DNA of 64,000 nt from contig NW_026706179.1 in the NCBI RefSeq assembly GCF_029867415.1, forward strand, positions 124,001-188,000, in the 5' to 3' direction. How positions within the stretch are numbered: the first letter of the stretch is position 1; every line of letters begins with the position of its first letter. The notes below the pieces were generated by a model. It did no database searches and had not been told where the DNA came from. It was given only the letters and a program-made list of their open reading frames with translations. The translations under genes and the position numbers were made by a program. Below are positions 25,998 to 37,097 of this stretch, piece by piece. The DNA is from Vicia villosa (lineage: Eukaryota > Streptophyta > Magnoliopsida > Fabales > Fabaceae).

Positions 25998-27278
25998 TTA
26001 AGGTAAAATGTGAATTCAACTTGTTAAGAAATGTTTATCAAGAGTTTTTGGTAGTAAGTGAAAAATGCAAATATTTGTATATTTGTTTCATGTTGTATAG
26101 CCTGCTGCAACCTTGGTCAGACATTGAAGGCCCCCTAATGGATTTGCAACTCTATTTTTTTTCCTCATTTTGTGAATTACATATTTATTGTTCACTTTAA
26201 TCAAGTGTTATAAATTGATGTCTTGAGCAAGATAGCTTTTTTCTGTAATGCAATATATTTGCATCAAATGGTGTTTTTCTGTTACTACTGTGTGTCTCAA
26301 GTGCTTGTCTTTGTGATTATTGAAGAATATCTTCATCAGGCCAATGGATACGAGAGGGAGGAAGCCGAATTCGGTTAGTTATTCTCATTTGATTAAGAAA
26401 TCTAGTGTAGTGTTGTACAACACTACACTAGATTTTGACAAAGCAACAAAACAATTGAAGGTAATGATGCGCAAAGAATGGTCACTTATTTCAGTGAAGC
26501 TCTTGGTCACAACTTATTTAATTGTTAAATCAATGGAATGTGAAAGGTTGGTTCATATTATCGAATGTATAATTCACAGGTGTGCATTACACAAAACATG
26601 TTCGTTTTACATGTGAGTTGGAGGCAATATAGAAGTAAGGAAACAAGAGAGTCGGTATGATTAATGAAGAATATCTTCATCAGGCCAATGAAGTATACCA
26701 TACCTGTGAATGTGATATCATCTTGTATGAAATCTAATAGGCATGAGAAAAAATTGAGAGAGTTGTAAAATCAATTCTGAAATGAATTATTAGATTGCAA
26801 TGACTTATATATGAACTCATCCTATTCACAAGCAGAGAAAAAGCAATGAATTTCCATTTTGAAAGTCTTGTTTTATTGAATTTCACTAGTTTGGAATGTC
26901 AACTTCAGTTGTATGAACTAGGAAGAACATAAAATAGTATGAGGCAATTCTAGCATGCAACCACAATTCTACTAAAATGTTATCCCAAGAATGTTCCCTT
27001 GTAACATGCCTGTCCAGAATGTCATCAGCCACAACAAGGAATTAGATTGAATCATGATGCAAGGACAATTAGTAAACAGAAAAGTGCGCTAAGCCGCTAA
27101 CAATAAAAAAAAAAAGACTCTTAATAACAACAGAAAAGTAGAAAATAGTCTCATTTATTTACACATATGGTATGTCTTGGAATGCAAGAAAGAGGTTGTA
27201 CTTGCCTGAGGTAACATTTCATTTGGTCTAATAGAAGAAATGACACTCAACATACTAAAAAGAAACTGAATGGATCTA
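25998..27278. other. 3' flank of F-box copy 1; no supported gene
   Basis: Positions 25998-26200 match the 3' flank of copy 2 (33903-34130). A 26-bp direct repeat occurs at 26321-26346 and 26665-26690, bracketing a segment that holds a perfect 38-bp palindrome. No convincing coding exon was found. Confidence 0.5.
26398..26435. repeat. Perfect 38-bp palindrome
   Basis: The left half AAATCTAGTGTAGTGTTGT is followed with no spacer by its exact reverse complement. Both arms contain CACTACACTA/TAGTGTAGTG, reminiscent of CACTA transposon ends facing each other. Confidence 0.9.
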
Positions 27279-28716
27279 TCACAATTTGGAAAGGATATAT
27301 CCAACATTTTGCAATCCCAAATCACCAATTTCTGTAAAGATGGAAGGTGTTAAGGCATCCACATCTTCGCTTGTGCCATCGAATGTCATCTCTATTTCTT
27401 CTAAATACTTCGTATCTTTCATAACTCTTGTTGAAGCATCTATAGGATCATTGACATTACCCAATCCGTTAATAGGAATTGTTCCATGAAGTTGGATACG
27501 TTCCACCTTAGCTTTGTCTATTCGCATACAAAATTCGCCTGACACTGATTTAGCCAAATCATTGACAAGGTCATGCATGCTAAAGTGATTATTAATGGCT
27601 GATTATTGAAAAAATGAAATTGACTCAAGATCACCTAAAATCTCATTGCCCAACTCTTCTTCACTTTTTACTATTCTGCAACACTTTAGCAATCTTTCTG
27701 CCATCCAAATCTTGATTAATTCACCTTTTCCAAACACATAACCCTTAGAGTGTGTTTGGATGAATCATTTTAATGAGGGAAAGTAATGTTTTGAGAGATT
27801 TTGAAATGATTTGACCAAAATCCATTGTTTGGATACAAAAATGAGGAATTGTTAAAATGATGGAAATTTATGGAGTATTTCATTTAAGTTAAATTTAATC
27901 ATTTTGAAATGACACCAAAAACCAAAGAATTTGAAATTCCTCTCATGTTCCATAGAATGTATTTGTTATTATTATTTCTTCAAATTTTACAAATTGGTCC
28001 TCATATTTTTCAAAATTATAAAATTGACCCCAAAATTTTTTAAAAAATTGCAAATTGGTCCTTAATAATTTTTAAATTTTACAATTTGGTCCTTCAAATT
28101 TTTAAAAATTACAAATTAGTCCCTACTTTTTCATTTTTTAATTTGGTCCAAAAATTTTAAATTTTCTACAAAATGACACAAAATCTAAGAATGAATTATC
28201 TTAATACTCCATCCAAACAAAACAATTTAAAAATGAATGGATTTGAATTGAATCATTTGAATTGCTTTGAATTTTAAATTACTTTAAAATTTCTAATTAC
28301 CTCATCCAAACACACTCTTAGGAAATATAGAACAATAAGCAAAACAACGCTTCTGATTGGAAGGGAGATTATGGTAACTCAATCTCAGCACTGGATTAAT
28401 GTTGTTATCCCCGTCTGATAAACGCCACATATCAGTCTCCAATATTTTCATCCACTCATCAGTGGCAATCTCATCTAAGAGTTGGTCAGCTTCATACATA
28501 GCATGTTTAACATTGCCATGCCACTTTTTGACATTTGGGATTTGGTATTGTTTTATCTCAGCATCATCCAACACTTGGTTGATAGACTCGAGTATAGACT
28601 CAAGTTCCTCCACCAATTTATCAAGCTTGCCTCTACGGAAATAGTCTGTAGAATTACTTGAAGCCAACCTATCAAAAATCGCTTGAAAGAAATGCTCCAG
28701 CAACAAGTTCTGCCAT
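27279..28716 (-). pseudogene. CC-NBS-LRR resistance gene relic, NB-ARC deleted, MITE-interrupted
   Basis: Intracellular immune receptor relic. The likely start is the ATG at 28716 (MAELVAGAFLS), then a one-base frameshift near 28685, then the Rx-type coiled-coil domain (FDRLASS, LDDAEIKQ, VKKWHGNVKHAMYEADQLLDEI). Near 28455 it jumps straight to the end of NB-ARC (LRLSYHNLPSNQKRCFAYCS), so the P-loop, kinase-2, RNBS-B and GLPL motifs are gone. A MITE (27748-28317) splits the codons for FPK and GYVFG. The frame then resumes with ELIKIWMAE, meets an in-frame TAA near 27602, and continues with MHDLVNDLAKSVSGEFC. Only a stub of the LRR side remains. It is non-functional as an NLR. Confidence 0.85.
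27748..28317. mobile_element. 570-bp MITE, PIF/Harbinger (Tourist)-like, TSD TTA
   Basis: Terminal inverted repeats GAGTGTGTTTGGATGA and TCATCCAAACACACTC are perfect over 16 bp. TTA duplications lie at 27745-27747 and 28318-28320. The interior is AT-rich and holds several copies of AAATTGGTCC-like units on the plus strand. No coding capacity. Its insertion lies inside the NLR pseudogene, and removing it with one TTA rejoins the conserved FPK-GYVFG motif in frame. Confidence 0.9.
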
Positions 28717-28733
28717 GATTTTTTCTGTAACAC

Positions 28734-29168
28734 AAAAATAAAGGATCTGCATGAGTAGAATACAACAAAAACAATAACAAGAGTATAGATTAAAGATAAT
28801 ATACTATATAAAGTTGACCATTTTATATTTACTTAATGCAATGTTTAAAGTAGTGTAGTAGGTAACTGAAGAAAGACATATGATGTGGTCTTCCTTTTTA
28901 TTCTTACTTATGTCAATCTATTTATTTAATTTTAAATAAATAATTAAGTTTCTTATCAAACCAAATGAGAATTGTGTTTTTTCTTGTAACCTTAGCTTAC
29001 TTCTTCGTATGCGCGATCTTCCTAGTTAGTCGTAGCTCAATTCGATAGAACTGGTCATTCTCCTAATGTGTAGTAGTTGGAACCTTTTAAAGTGATTGTA
29101 TTCTCTTGACAATTTTTTCAAAATAAGGTTTGTACTAGAGATAATTTGCATAAGTAGAGGGCGTTAGT
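28734..29168. other. Non-coding stretch between NLR relic and LTR debris
   Basis: AT-rich sequence. Some of it may be the NLR 5' UTR or intron, since TTGTGTTACAG directly before the frame could be a splice acceptor on the minus strand. Nothing else is supported. Confidence 0.3.
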
Positions 29169-29822
29169 TGTAATGCCCAATTATTTAATTAAGTATTTTA
29201 TAATGTGTTTGTGAATTATTTAGTATTATACTTTGTCACTGGATAATTATTAGTAATAATATAATGAGGTTATTAGCATTTGAGCCTAACATAGAGTTAG
29301 TTGTAGCATTAGTAAGGGGTGTGAAATTAAGCCCATTAGTAGCGTTAGGAGTTAGTAAGAATAATAAAAACAGAAGAAAATTAGGAAAAAGATATTAGAA
29401 TTTGCATTATGTGAAAGAACGTAGAAGCGGAAAAATAGAGAGAACGAATAAAAGAGAAAAGCGTACAACCTAGAACGATGGAATTGCCGGTTGAAGGTTT
29501 AGAATCACCAAAGAAGGTAAGGGTGGGGTTCTAACCTTATAAAGGGTTGTATAATGGTGGGGAATGGTAGGAATTAGGTTTCTATGAATTGTATTCTACG
29601 GTTTCTATTCTTTGTTTTATGAATCTCTTGAGTTTCCTTGTTTGTGATGATGTTGTTTTATGAATCTTTTGAGGTCCATTGATTGTGATGATGTTGATAC
29701 TAATTGGGTGGAATCATTGGTATTGAAAAGATGGATTCTAGTTCTGAAATTGGGTTTTTGGACATGTTTATGATACTATGAATGTTGTGTGATTTCCTGC
29801 CAAATTTGATAAAATTGCTTAT
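29169..29822 (+). repeat. 5' fragment of a gypsy-type LTR
   Basis: It starts TGTAATGCCC and runs to 29822, where an Ogre-like LTR begins. It resembles the LTR debris at 39025-43561 in style. The remainder is missing, because the sequence beyond the Ogre-like LTR is the F-box copy 2 region. Confidence 0.5.
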
Positions 29823-32711
29823 TGTCATACCCCAAAATTTGCCCTCCTCATTTCATCTTCAATGACTCAAGGTTCAAGGGTTTTCTCAAGTCACTCTCTC
29901 CTATTCAAAATTAGGGTTTGCACTTTATCAAAAGAGTTTCAATATCTAAGGTCTCAAATGGATCTCAAGGTGTCTCATAAGTCTCAAAGCATCTCCATGT
30001 CAAAAGTCAAGCTTCAATTCCAAGGATTGCTCACTCAATGGCTCAGACGATCAATAGTCGACTATGTTGACCTAAAAGTCAACTATAGTCAAAATACAGT
30101 CAAACTTCAAGACTTTTGGTCTACATCAAGTATTTGAGGTTATATCCATCATTTGATCAAAGGTTGATCATGATCCGTTAATAAAGACTCAGAAATGAAC
30201 AAAGTCAAAAGGTTCAAATTAAGGGTTTTTTATAGGAAAAGTCAACTCAACTTTGACTGGTCATAACTTTCACATGGAGTATAAAAAATTTCCCAACCAA
30301 AACCTTTTCTGAAGGAAATTGGATTCTCTACAACTTTGTCTCTCACAAGCCAAGGCCATAAATGCTTCATTTGGGAGATATGGTGCAAAAGATTATAGGT
30401 CCTCCAAAAAGTCAACAAAAACACCTTTTGGGTCAAAGCTCATAACTTGAGCATGGAAGCTTCGATCGAGATGAAACCAAAAGGGTCATTTAGAGGACTC
30501 TTTAATCTTTCCAAAAAGTCCTAGAACATCTTCATATGATAAAGATTGAGAGAGTTATGTCTTGTTAAAGTTGGCAAAGTTTGGAGGAATGTATGAAGGA
30601 GATATTGACTAAAGTTGAAAATTTGATCCAAACTTGATTCTAATAGTGTTATAAGCCCCTTGGCCCAATTCCATGCCATGTTATTATTTATTTAATTAAA
30701 TTTGATTTTAATTCATTTTAAATTGATTTTAATTAAGATAAATAATAGAAAATCAAAGATTTGATTTTAAGTCTATTATGTGATGAAAATATCAAGATTA
30801 TGTCACTATAATTGAATCAAATTTCGTGGGCAAAGAGATTGGAGAGAGATATGCAAATTTGGCTACTTTTGGAAAGAATGAAAATCAAATTTCCATCAAA
30901 TATCAATCTTTGATTTGGGTGAAAATTGAATCATGTTTTATAATCCTAAATACTTCACATATAAGGAGAGAAGGATTCCAGATGGGGGGGGGGAGGATTC
31001 ATAAGGATGGCTGCCTCCAAGAACCCGAGAGAACCCTAAAAAAATTGGAAGGAAAAGCCAAAATCGTTTTTGGACAGAGAGGCCGATTCAAGGTGTTTTG
31101 AGAGTTCAAACAGGTTCCTGGGATCTCATTGAAGGTGTTCCATCTATTCTCCAAGGCCGCATCACCCAGAATCAATCCCCATAGCTCACGGTTTGTCATT
31201 CTGAATTGGAGTTCAAATGCAATGATTCATGCATCTTTATCATGCTTTAATGACATATGTGTTTTTTATGATGCACTGATCATTCCTGGGTTATCAATTT
31301 GTTGGTTCTGTGTATATACTGTGATTCACCATATTAGGGTTCATAACTCACATTTTAGGGTTTCTCGATTGAGCCAAAATCAGAGCCTGAAACAGGTATT
31401 ATTGAAGTCATTTGGTTAAGACGAAACCAACCATGGTTTTAATTGTGATTTCCATGCGTATATGAGGAATTTGACAAGGGATAGGTGTAATAGGCGTGCG
31501 TTTTTACAACTAACCTACAAAAAGCGGTGTAAAAGAGGTGTTGCAGGTTCTTTACGAAGAAGAAGATAACGTGGCATTCTGCTATTTGGTCATTTAAATC
31601 CGCGCGCCTTTTTTTCTATTTAATTACCACGTTTCCATATTATATTTCGTTTGCATATTGTTAACAATTGAAAGGCGTGTTGGAGTTGGTAAGGATGCTG
31701 GCATATGAAGCTAGGGGCACGGGTTCGACCCTTCGCCCAAACATATATTTTTGTTGAATTAACCCACTCGCAGATCCCATGTGCGTTGCCAGAAGGGGCC
31801 TATGGTGCACCCTCATCCTGTGACTCTAGGATCATATCAAGATCAAGACTAACGTACACAAATCTGAAGGCTCACCATGGATGCTCAAAGCCAGAAGCAC
31901 AGGATCACAGCCAGGTTCTCTTGTATAATTTTCTATTTTATTATATAATTATTTAGATTAGGTTTAATTAATTATATTTTAATTCAATTAATTTATTTTA
32001 ATTAAAGATAGAATATAAATTAGGATTAGGTTAATGACTAGGGTTAGGATTTTTCCCGATTATCTCGATTATTCAATTTAATTTATTTAATTAATTTTAA
32101 TTATTAAAAATCATAAAAACCCTAGAAAGGTTATCAATGCATTAGGGTTTGCCCAATCCCACTGGTCATTTGGCAAAAACATTAATCCTTAATCAATTTT
32201 CTCTTCGATCCGATTATATCTTCGCATTGGTGAGAAATAAAATAATAAAATACATTTATTTTGCTAAATAGTTTTAACCAAATTTATTGGTTACGATGAT
32301 TAGCATACTCAATTCGTTATCGTGTAATAATCAAACCTATTGATTATGAGGAATAACGATAAATTAATAATTATTTAAAATACATTCATTTGCTATTCGT
32401 GATAATCGAATCTATCGATTAGAATGGTTAGCAATCCTTCCTTCAATCCGTTAACTATGGTGATCAAACCTATTGATCATCGCAACTAACGGTAACATAT
32501 TAAACCAGGGTTGTACGCCACTTAAAACTCTAAAAAACTCATCTCTTCAATACTCCGATTTTCAAAACTACGATAAGGTAATTCAAAATACCTTGTGAAC
32601 TTCGCATTTCAAAAACTACGATAATGTAACTCAAAATACCTTCAAACAACCTCATATTAAATCTAAGGCGTACAACCCTGCCCCGAACTACGTAGACTCT
32701 GATCCTCCAAA
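29823..32711 (+). mobile_element. Truncated Ogre-like LTR abutting F-box copy 2
   Basis: It starts TGTCATACCCCAAAATTTGC. The early part parallels 1823-3500 and the later part (31770-32711) parallels 1-1000. A TATA-like ACATATAAGG is at 30957. Compared with the copy at 1-1286 it stops at GACTCTGATCCTCC, missing about 280 bp of the LTR end, and ATG-proximal F-box sequence follows within a few bases. This is a rearrangement breakpoint, not a normal LTR end. Confidence 0.8.
31722..31731 (+). promoter_or_regulatory. Pol III B-box-like motif in Ogre-like LTR
   Basis: GGTTCGACCC matches the tRNA/SINE B-box consensus GGTTCGANNC. The LTR at 1823-5811 has GGTTCGATTC at 3826-3835, at nearly the same distance from the LTR start (about 1.9-2.0 kb). 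No complete tRNA can be folded around either. Confidence 0.4.
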
Positions 32712-32716
32712 CAAAG

Positions 32717-33902
32717 ATGAAAAGAAAAATGGTGAAACGAAGGAAAATCAAAGACAGGATCAGTGATTTGCCTGATGCTCTATTGCTTCACATTCTCTCT
32801 TTTTTGAACACCAAACAAGCTATTCTCACTTGTATTCTCTCCACAAGATGGAAGAATCTCTGGAAGTATGTTCCCACTCTTACATTAATTGGCTCACAAT
32901 TTACCACTATCAAGATATTCACCAAATTCGTCTCTCGAATCTTGTCTATTCGCAATATCTCAACAAATCTTTACTCTCTAACATTTCGCAGTAGTAAGGT
33001 CACTAAACCTAGCCTAGTCGAAACGATTCTAAATTATGCTATTTCACACAAAGTCCAACTATTAGATGTCTCTATTGAATGTGATATTCAACACTTTCCG
33101 ATTTGTTTATTGTCGTGTCGCAGTTTAACCTCTCTTGATCTTTGTTTTAATCTTCCTACAGCTTATGGTACGACCATACTGTTTCCTAGTTCTTTGAATA
33201 TGCCACTATTAACCCGCTTGTATCTTAGGCACTTTGCCTTTAGGGCTGGCAATGATGGTCGTGTTGATCCATTTTCAGCATTAACCAATTTGAAAAGTTT
33301 GACAATGGTGTATTGTAAAGTTGCGGGTGGGCAAAACCTTTGCATTTCAAGTACCAAGCTTGTTAGTTTATACATAAACATGAGACATTATGCTCCCGAA
33401 ACCTATTTTGGAATGGAACTATATGCTCCAAGTCTTTGTACCTTTAGTTTTAGTGGTATTCCGGTTCAGAAACTCTGCTGGGGAAAGAGCAATCTCTCTT
33501 CGATCACACGAGTAAGTATTAATATAATAGAATTTTGGAAATCAAAGGAGACTTCATTAGTTCTACTCAAGTGGCTGATTGAACTTGCTAATATGGAATC
33601 GTTGACGATCTCTTCAACGGCTCTTAAGGTACTCGAGGGGCAAAAAAAAAGCTCCTTTTCACTTTACACTTACAACGACCCAGGTTTTTTTTCTTTTTCA
33701 ATTTACACTTATAAGATTCTAATACTTGTTATTTGTTTAGGTTCTTTCCTTAGTTCCGAATTTATCGTTTGAGCTCCCTCAATTACGTAACCTGGAGTCA
33801 CTCAAAGTAGAAAAGAGAGAAATTTCACCGATGATACCAGATGGGATAGTGGACATTTTGATTCAAAACTCGCCTTCACCGAAGGTTTACATCATAGATT
33901 GA
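32717..33902 (+). CDS. F-box/FBD-LRR protein, copy 2 (intact)
   Basis: Exons are 32717-33628 and 33741-33902 with a GT-AG intron, giving about 357 residues. The F-box lies at about residues 13-55 (DRISDLPDALLLHILSFL), followed by leucine-rich repeats (LLSCRSLTSLDLCF, LTNLKSLTMVYC) and a short FBD-like end (LVPNLSFELPQL, SPSPKVYIID). It is the presumed substrate-recognition subunit of an SCF ubiquitin ligase; the target is unknown. The ATG at 32729 (MVKRRK) corresponds to the start of the other copies; the upstream ATG at 32717 adds four residues. If the intron is unspliced the frame still runs to 33772, giving an alternative 351-residue end. Its own promoter is missing: LTR sequence lies directly upstream. 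Copies 1 and 4 are close relatives. Confidence 0.88.
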
Positions 33903-34581
33903 TTAAGGTAAAATGTGAATTCAACTTGTTAAGAAATGTTTATCTAGAGTCTTTGGTAGTAAGTGAAAAATTCTAATATTTATATATTTGTTTCATGTTG
34001 TATATCCTGCTGCAACCTTGGTCAGGAATAAAGCAGAGGAATTGACTAAATCTATGAAGAAATTGAAGCCCCCCCTAATGGATTTGCAACTCTATCTTTT
34101 TTCCTGGTTTTGTGAATTACATATAAATTGATGTTTTGAGCAACATAGCTTTTTTCTGCAATGCAATATATTTCCATCGTTATTTCCAAGGTCTCCTGCT
34201 ATATCAACATACATAGCTGCAATAACTGTTATATAAAGAAACCAATAGATCATAAAAGTATGATTAGTTTGATATGGAAAATCATGTATGTTTGCTAATC
34301 AATGAGTTACTTCAAATATGGTAAGAGTGTTTTTTGTTTTTCACTCAACTGGTCAAACAAACCATTTTCTTATGTTTGCAAATCAATGAAATATTTCTTG
34401 AACTTGTAGATGGATGAATAAAAATGTAAGCAAATTTCAACAAGCAGCAAAACTTAGAATTGAATAAAATAAGAGAATTGTTTATAAGGCATTCTAAGTA
34501 TTACTACAACACCCTTGTCAAAAATCAAAACTAATCTTAGAATTCGGAAATGCATCACCGGACGCATTCAAAATACATTAA
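33903..34581. other. 3' flank of F-box copy 2
   Basis: The first 230 bp match the 3' flank of copy 1. AGGAATAAAGCAGAGG and TGAAGAAATTGAAGCC near 34025-34070 are the same element found in reverse near 36610-36660 and 63495-63545. No gene is supported. Confidence 0.5.
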
Positions 34582-35429
34582 GGGTCTGTTTGGTAAAAAT
34601 AACGGTTAACTGATAAGCTAGCTGATAGCTTATAGTTTATGACTGATGGCTGATGACTTATAGCTTATAGCGGATGGTTGAGACTGATAGCTTATAAACT
34701 CATTAAAGTGTTTGGTAAAATTAGCGGTTCAATTAACTTATAAATGTAAAATGACATAAAAGATATTTAATATAATGTAAAATGACATAATTACCCTTAA
34801 AATTTTAAATTTTTGAATAATTTTTTTGCATACGTGTTTTGAATATTATAAAATATTTCTTCACCAAATTATAAAATTTTTTATAATGAGAAGAATTAAA
34901 TATGATTTTTTTAAATTTAAAAAGATAATGATAAAAGTAATATAAATCTTGACTTAGAAATCAAATTTTGAGTTTCTTTTTTTTCGAGGAACTTTTCATA
35001 ACGTTCTAAACATGTCTGTAAAATAATCATTTGAAAATACACATCGGTTTAATAGTAGGGACTAAAACTACGTGCATAATAATTTTATGGGGACCAAAAT
35101 ATGTCATTTTTTTAATAAGGACTAAAAATAAAATTTGAGATATTTATAGGGACCAAAAACATACTTAACCCTAAAATAAATTATAAGGGTTAAAAATGAA
35201 TTTTAATTAAAATAATAAGGATAAAAAAGGAAGAAAAAGTAATAAGCTATAAGACATAAGCTAAAACGCTATTTGAAATAACGTCTGGAAAATAAGCTAT
35301 AAGCTAGTAAAATAAGCTATAAGCTCGTGATGAAAAGACCGTTACCAAACGAATCTAAATTATCATATGAGCTTATAAGACATAAGACATAAGCTATAAG
35401 CTCGAAAACATGTCTTACCAAACAGAGCC
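34582..35429. mobile_element. 848-bp MITE, PIF/Harbinger-like, TSD TAA
   Basis: Terminal inverted repeats GGGTCTGTTTGGTAA and TTACCAAACAGAGCC differ at one position. TAA duplications lie at 34579-34581 and 35430-35432. Subterminal parts are rich in ATAAGCTATAAGC-like repeats facing inward from both sides. No transposase frame is present. Confidence 0.82.
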
Positions 35430-35432
35430 TAA

Positions 35433-37097
35433 ATTCTTCGTTACTGAGTCACAAACAACCTCATTTTGACAAAAAGAAAATTCTAGAAATATACTTCCAA
35501 AATAAATTCGAAAATACACTTTCGGAAACATTTTGCGATGAGAAATTCTCATCATCTCACAAGTGTCCAAACAAACAAATTCCTTATGCTACAAACTAAA
35601 GAAACTGGTGATTCTAATACTGAAGTAAAAGAAAATGAGTATTGTCAAGTGGCGGGAGAGGATACATATCACTTATCATCGAATGCTATGGGTGCATCAA
35701 TTGGAGTATGTATTATCAGATTCACAGGGTGTTGTCGGTACTGAATGTGTAAGGACAATATATTTCGATGACGACTTTGTCATATTCCGAACGTTTAATA
35801 CACTCGAGTATTTTTCATGCTGCGACACACATATACCACAAATAATAAAACAAAGATATGTTTAATAACCAAAAAAAATAAAATAAAGTGAGCAAGCAAG
35901 GTGACTACTCAGTGTCATTATCATCATCAACCAATTATATCCTTTAAATAGGTAACTTCACATTTTCAACCCTCTTGCTTGAGAGACGACAGACTGTTAC
36001 GTTCTTTCTTAAACAACTTCGCCTCTACAAATCTCGTGTTTGAGGGATTATAGACTGTTGTATCAAAATCCAAATGAACTCGTATTTACCTTATCTCAGA
36101 GGTAGAATCACTTCTATTGTACTTAGTTCAAGTACAATATAATTGGTTTAGTAGTGCTTGTGGCTGTAGATTGTTCTGCTGTTTGTACACTACCGTATTG
36201 ATTTGCAAACATACATGTATTTCTATATCAAACTAAGCAGACTTGTGAAGGTGTGTGGTTTATTCCAGTTATAGAAGATGCTTTCATTATATTACTAATC
36301 ATGTGAAAAATTTCAGCAGTAGCTCTGAAAATAGAAGATGCTTTCCCTTGATTGAATTTCAAATTTGAATGTGAACCTCAACTCACATCACCTATACAGC
36401 CTCCACAATGATATGCATTTCTAACACAGAAAAACAACACTTGATCAAAACATCAATTTATAACAGTCGAATAGCGTAATCAATAAATATGTAGTTCACA
36501 AAATGAGGAAAAACATAGTTGAATTAAACTCATGAGTTGCATAGACAATTTGTTTACATTAATGACAGCAAGGTAAATGAGGTTGCTATTTGCAAAATCC
36601 ATTGGGGGGACCTTCAATTTCTTCATAAATTTAGTCACATCATCTGCTTTATTCCTGACCAAGGTTCCATCTTCACTTTTGTTGCTAAATTGGTTCTCAA
36701 AGCTCTAACTTTGAAGGCAGACAAGCATGATGACTTGATGTATAGTCTCATAAACTTAAACTATCTCAACCAATTTATACATGTTAAACAAAAGACCCAA
36801 AACACCATTTTAGATCCTACCAAACCTTTATTCTCAACATAAACAGATAGAAACTACAAAAAAAAAAAAATAGTACTGAATTTCATACTGATTACACTAA
36901 AATTTTGGACATGTATGATTTTTTATTACTACTATAGGTTATACTTTAAGACCGAAATTTTGTGCCTTTGGCATCAAGGTATTGTAATTTATAACCACAG
37001 GCATCTTGGGAAACATAAACACAAAAACGGATGTAAAAACAAAACTACTAAAGAAAAAAGTCTCTCTTTAAGAACTAGAATTCACATTTTACCTTAA
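35433..37097. other. Non-coding stretch and 3' flank of F-box copy 3
   Basis: The right part (about 36420-37097) is homologous to 63340-63874 beyond F-box copy 5, so the 3' flank was duplicated with the gene. A minus-strand frame at 36480-36662 (VRNKADDVTKFMKKLKVPP) recurs in decayed form beside copies 2 and 5; it may be a fossil exon fragment, but no family is recognised. Nothing is supported in 35433-36420. Confidence 0.45.

Noticed and set aside
31680..31740. Possible tRNA gene around GGTTCGACCC
   Set aside because: Only the B-box fits; no acceptor stem, anticodon arm or terminator could be paired.
36480..36662. Minus-strand 60-codon frame with VRNKADDVTKFMKK
   Set aside because: Recurs in decayed form next to other F-box copies, so it is duplicated flank; no start context, no known family. 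Recorded only in the flank entry.
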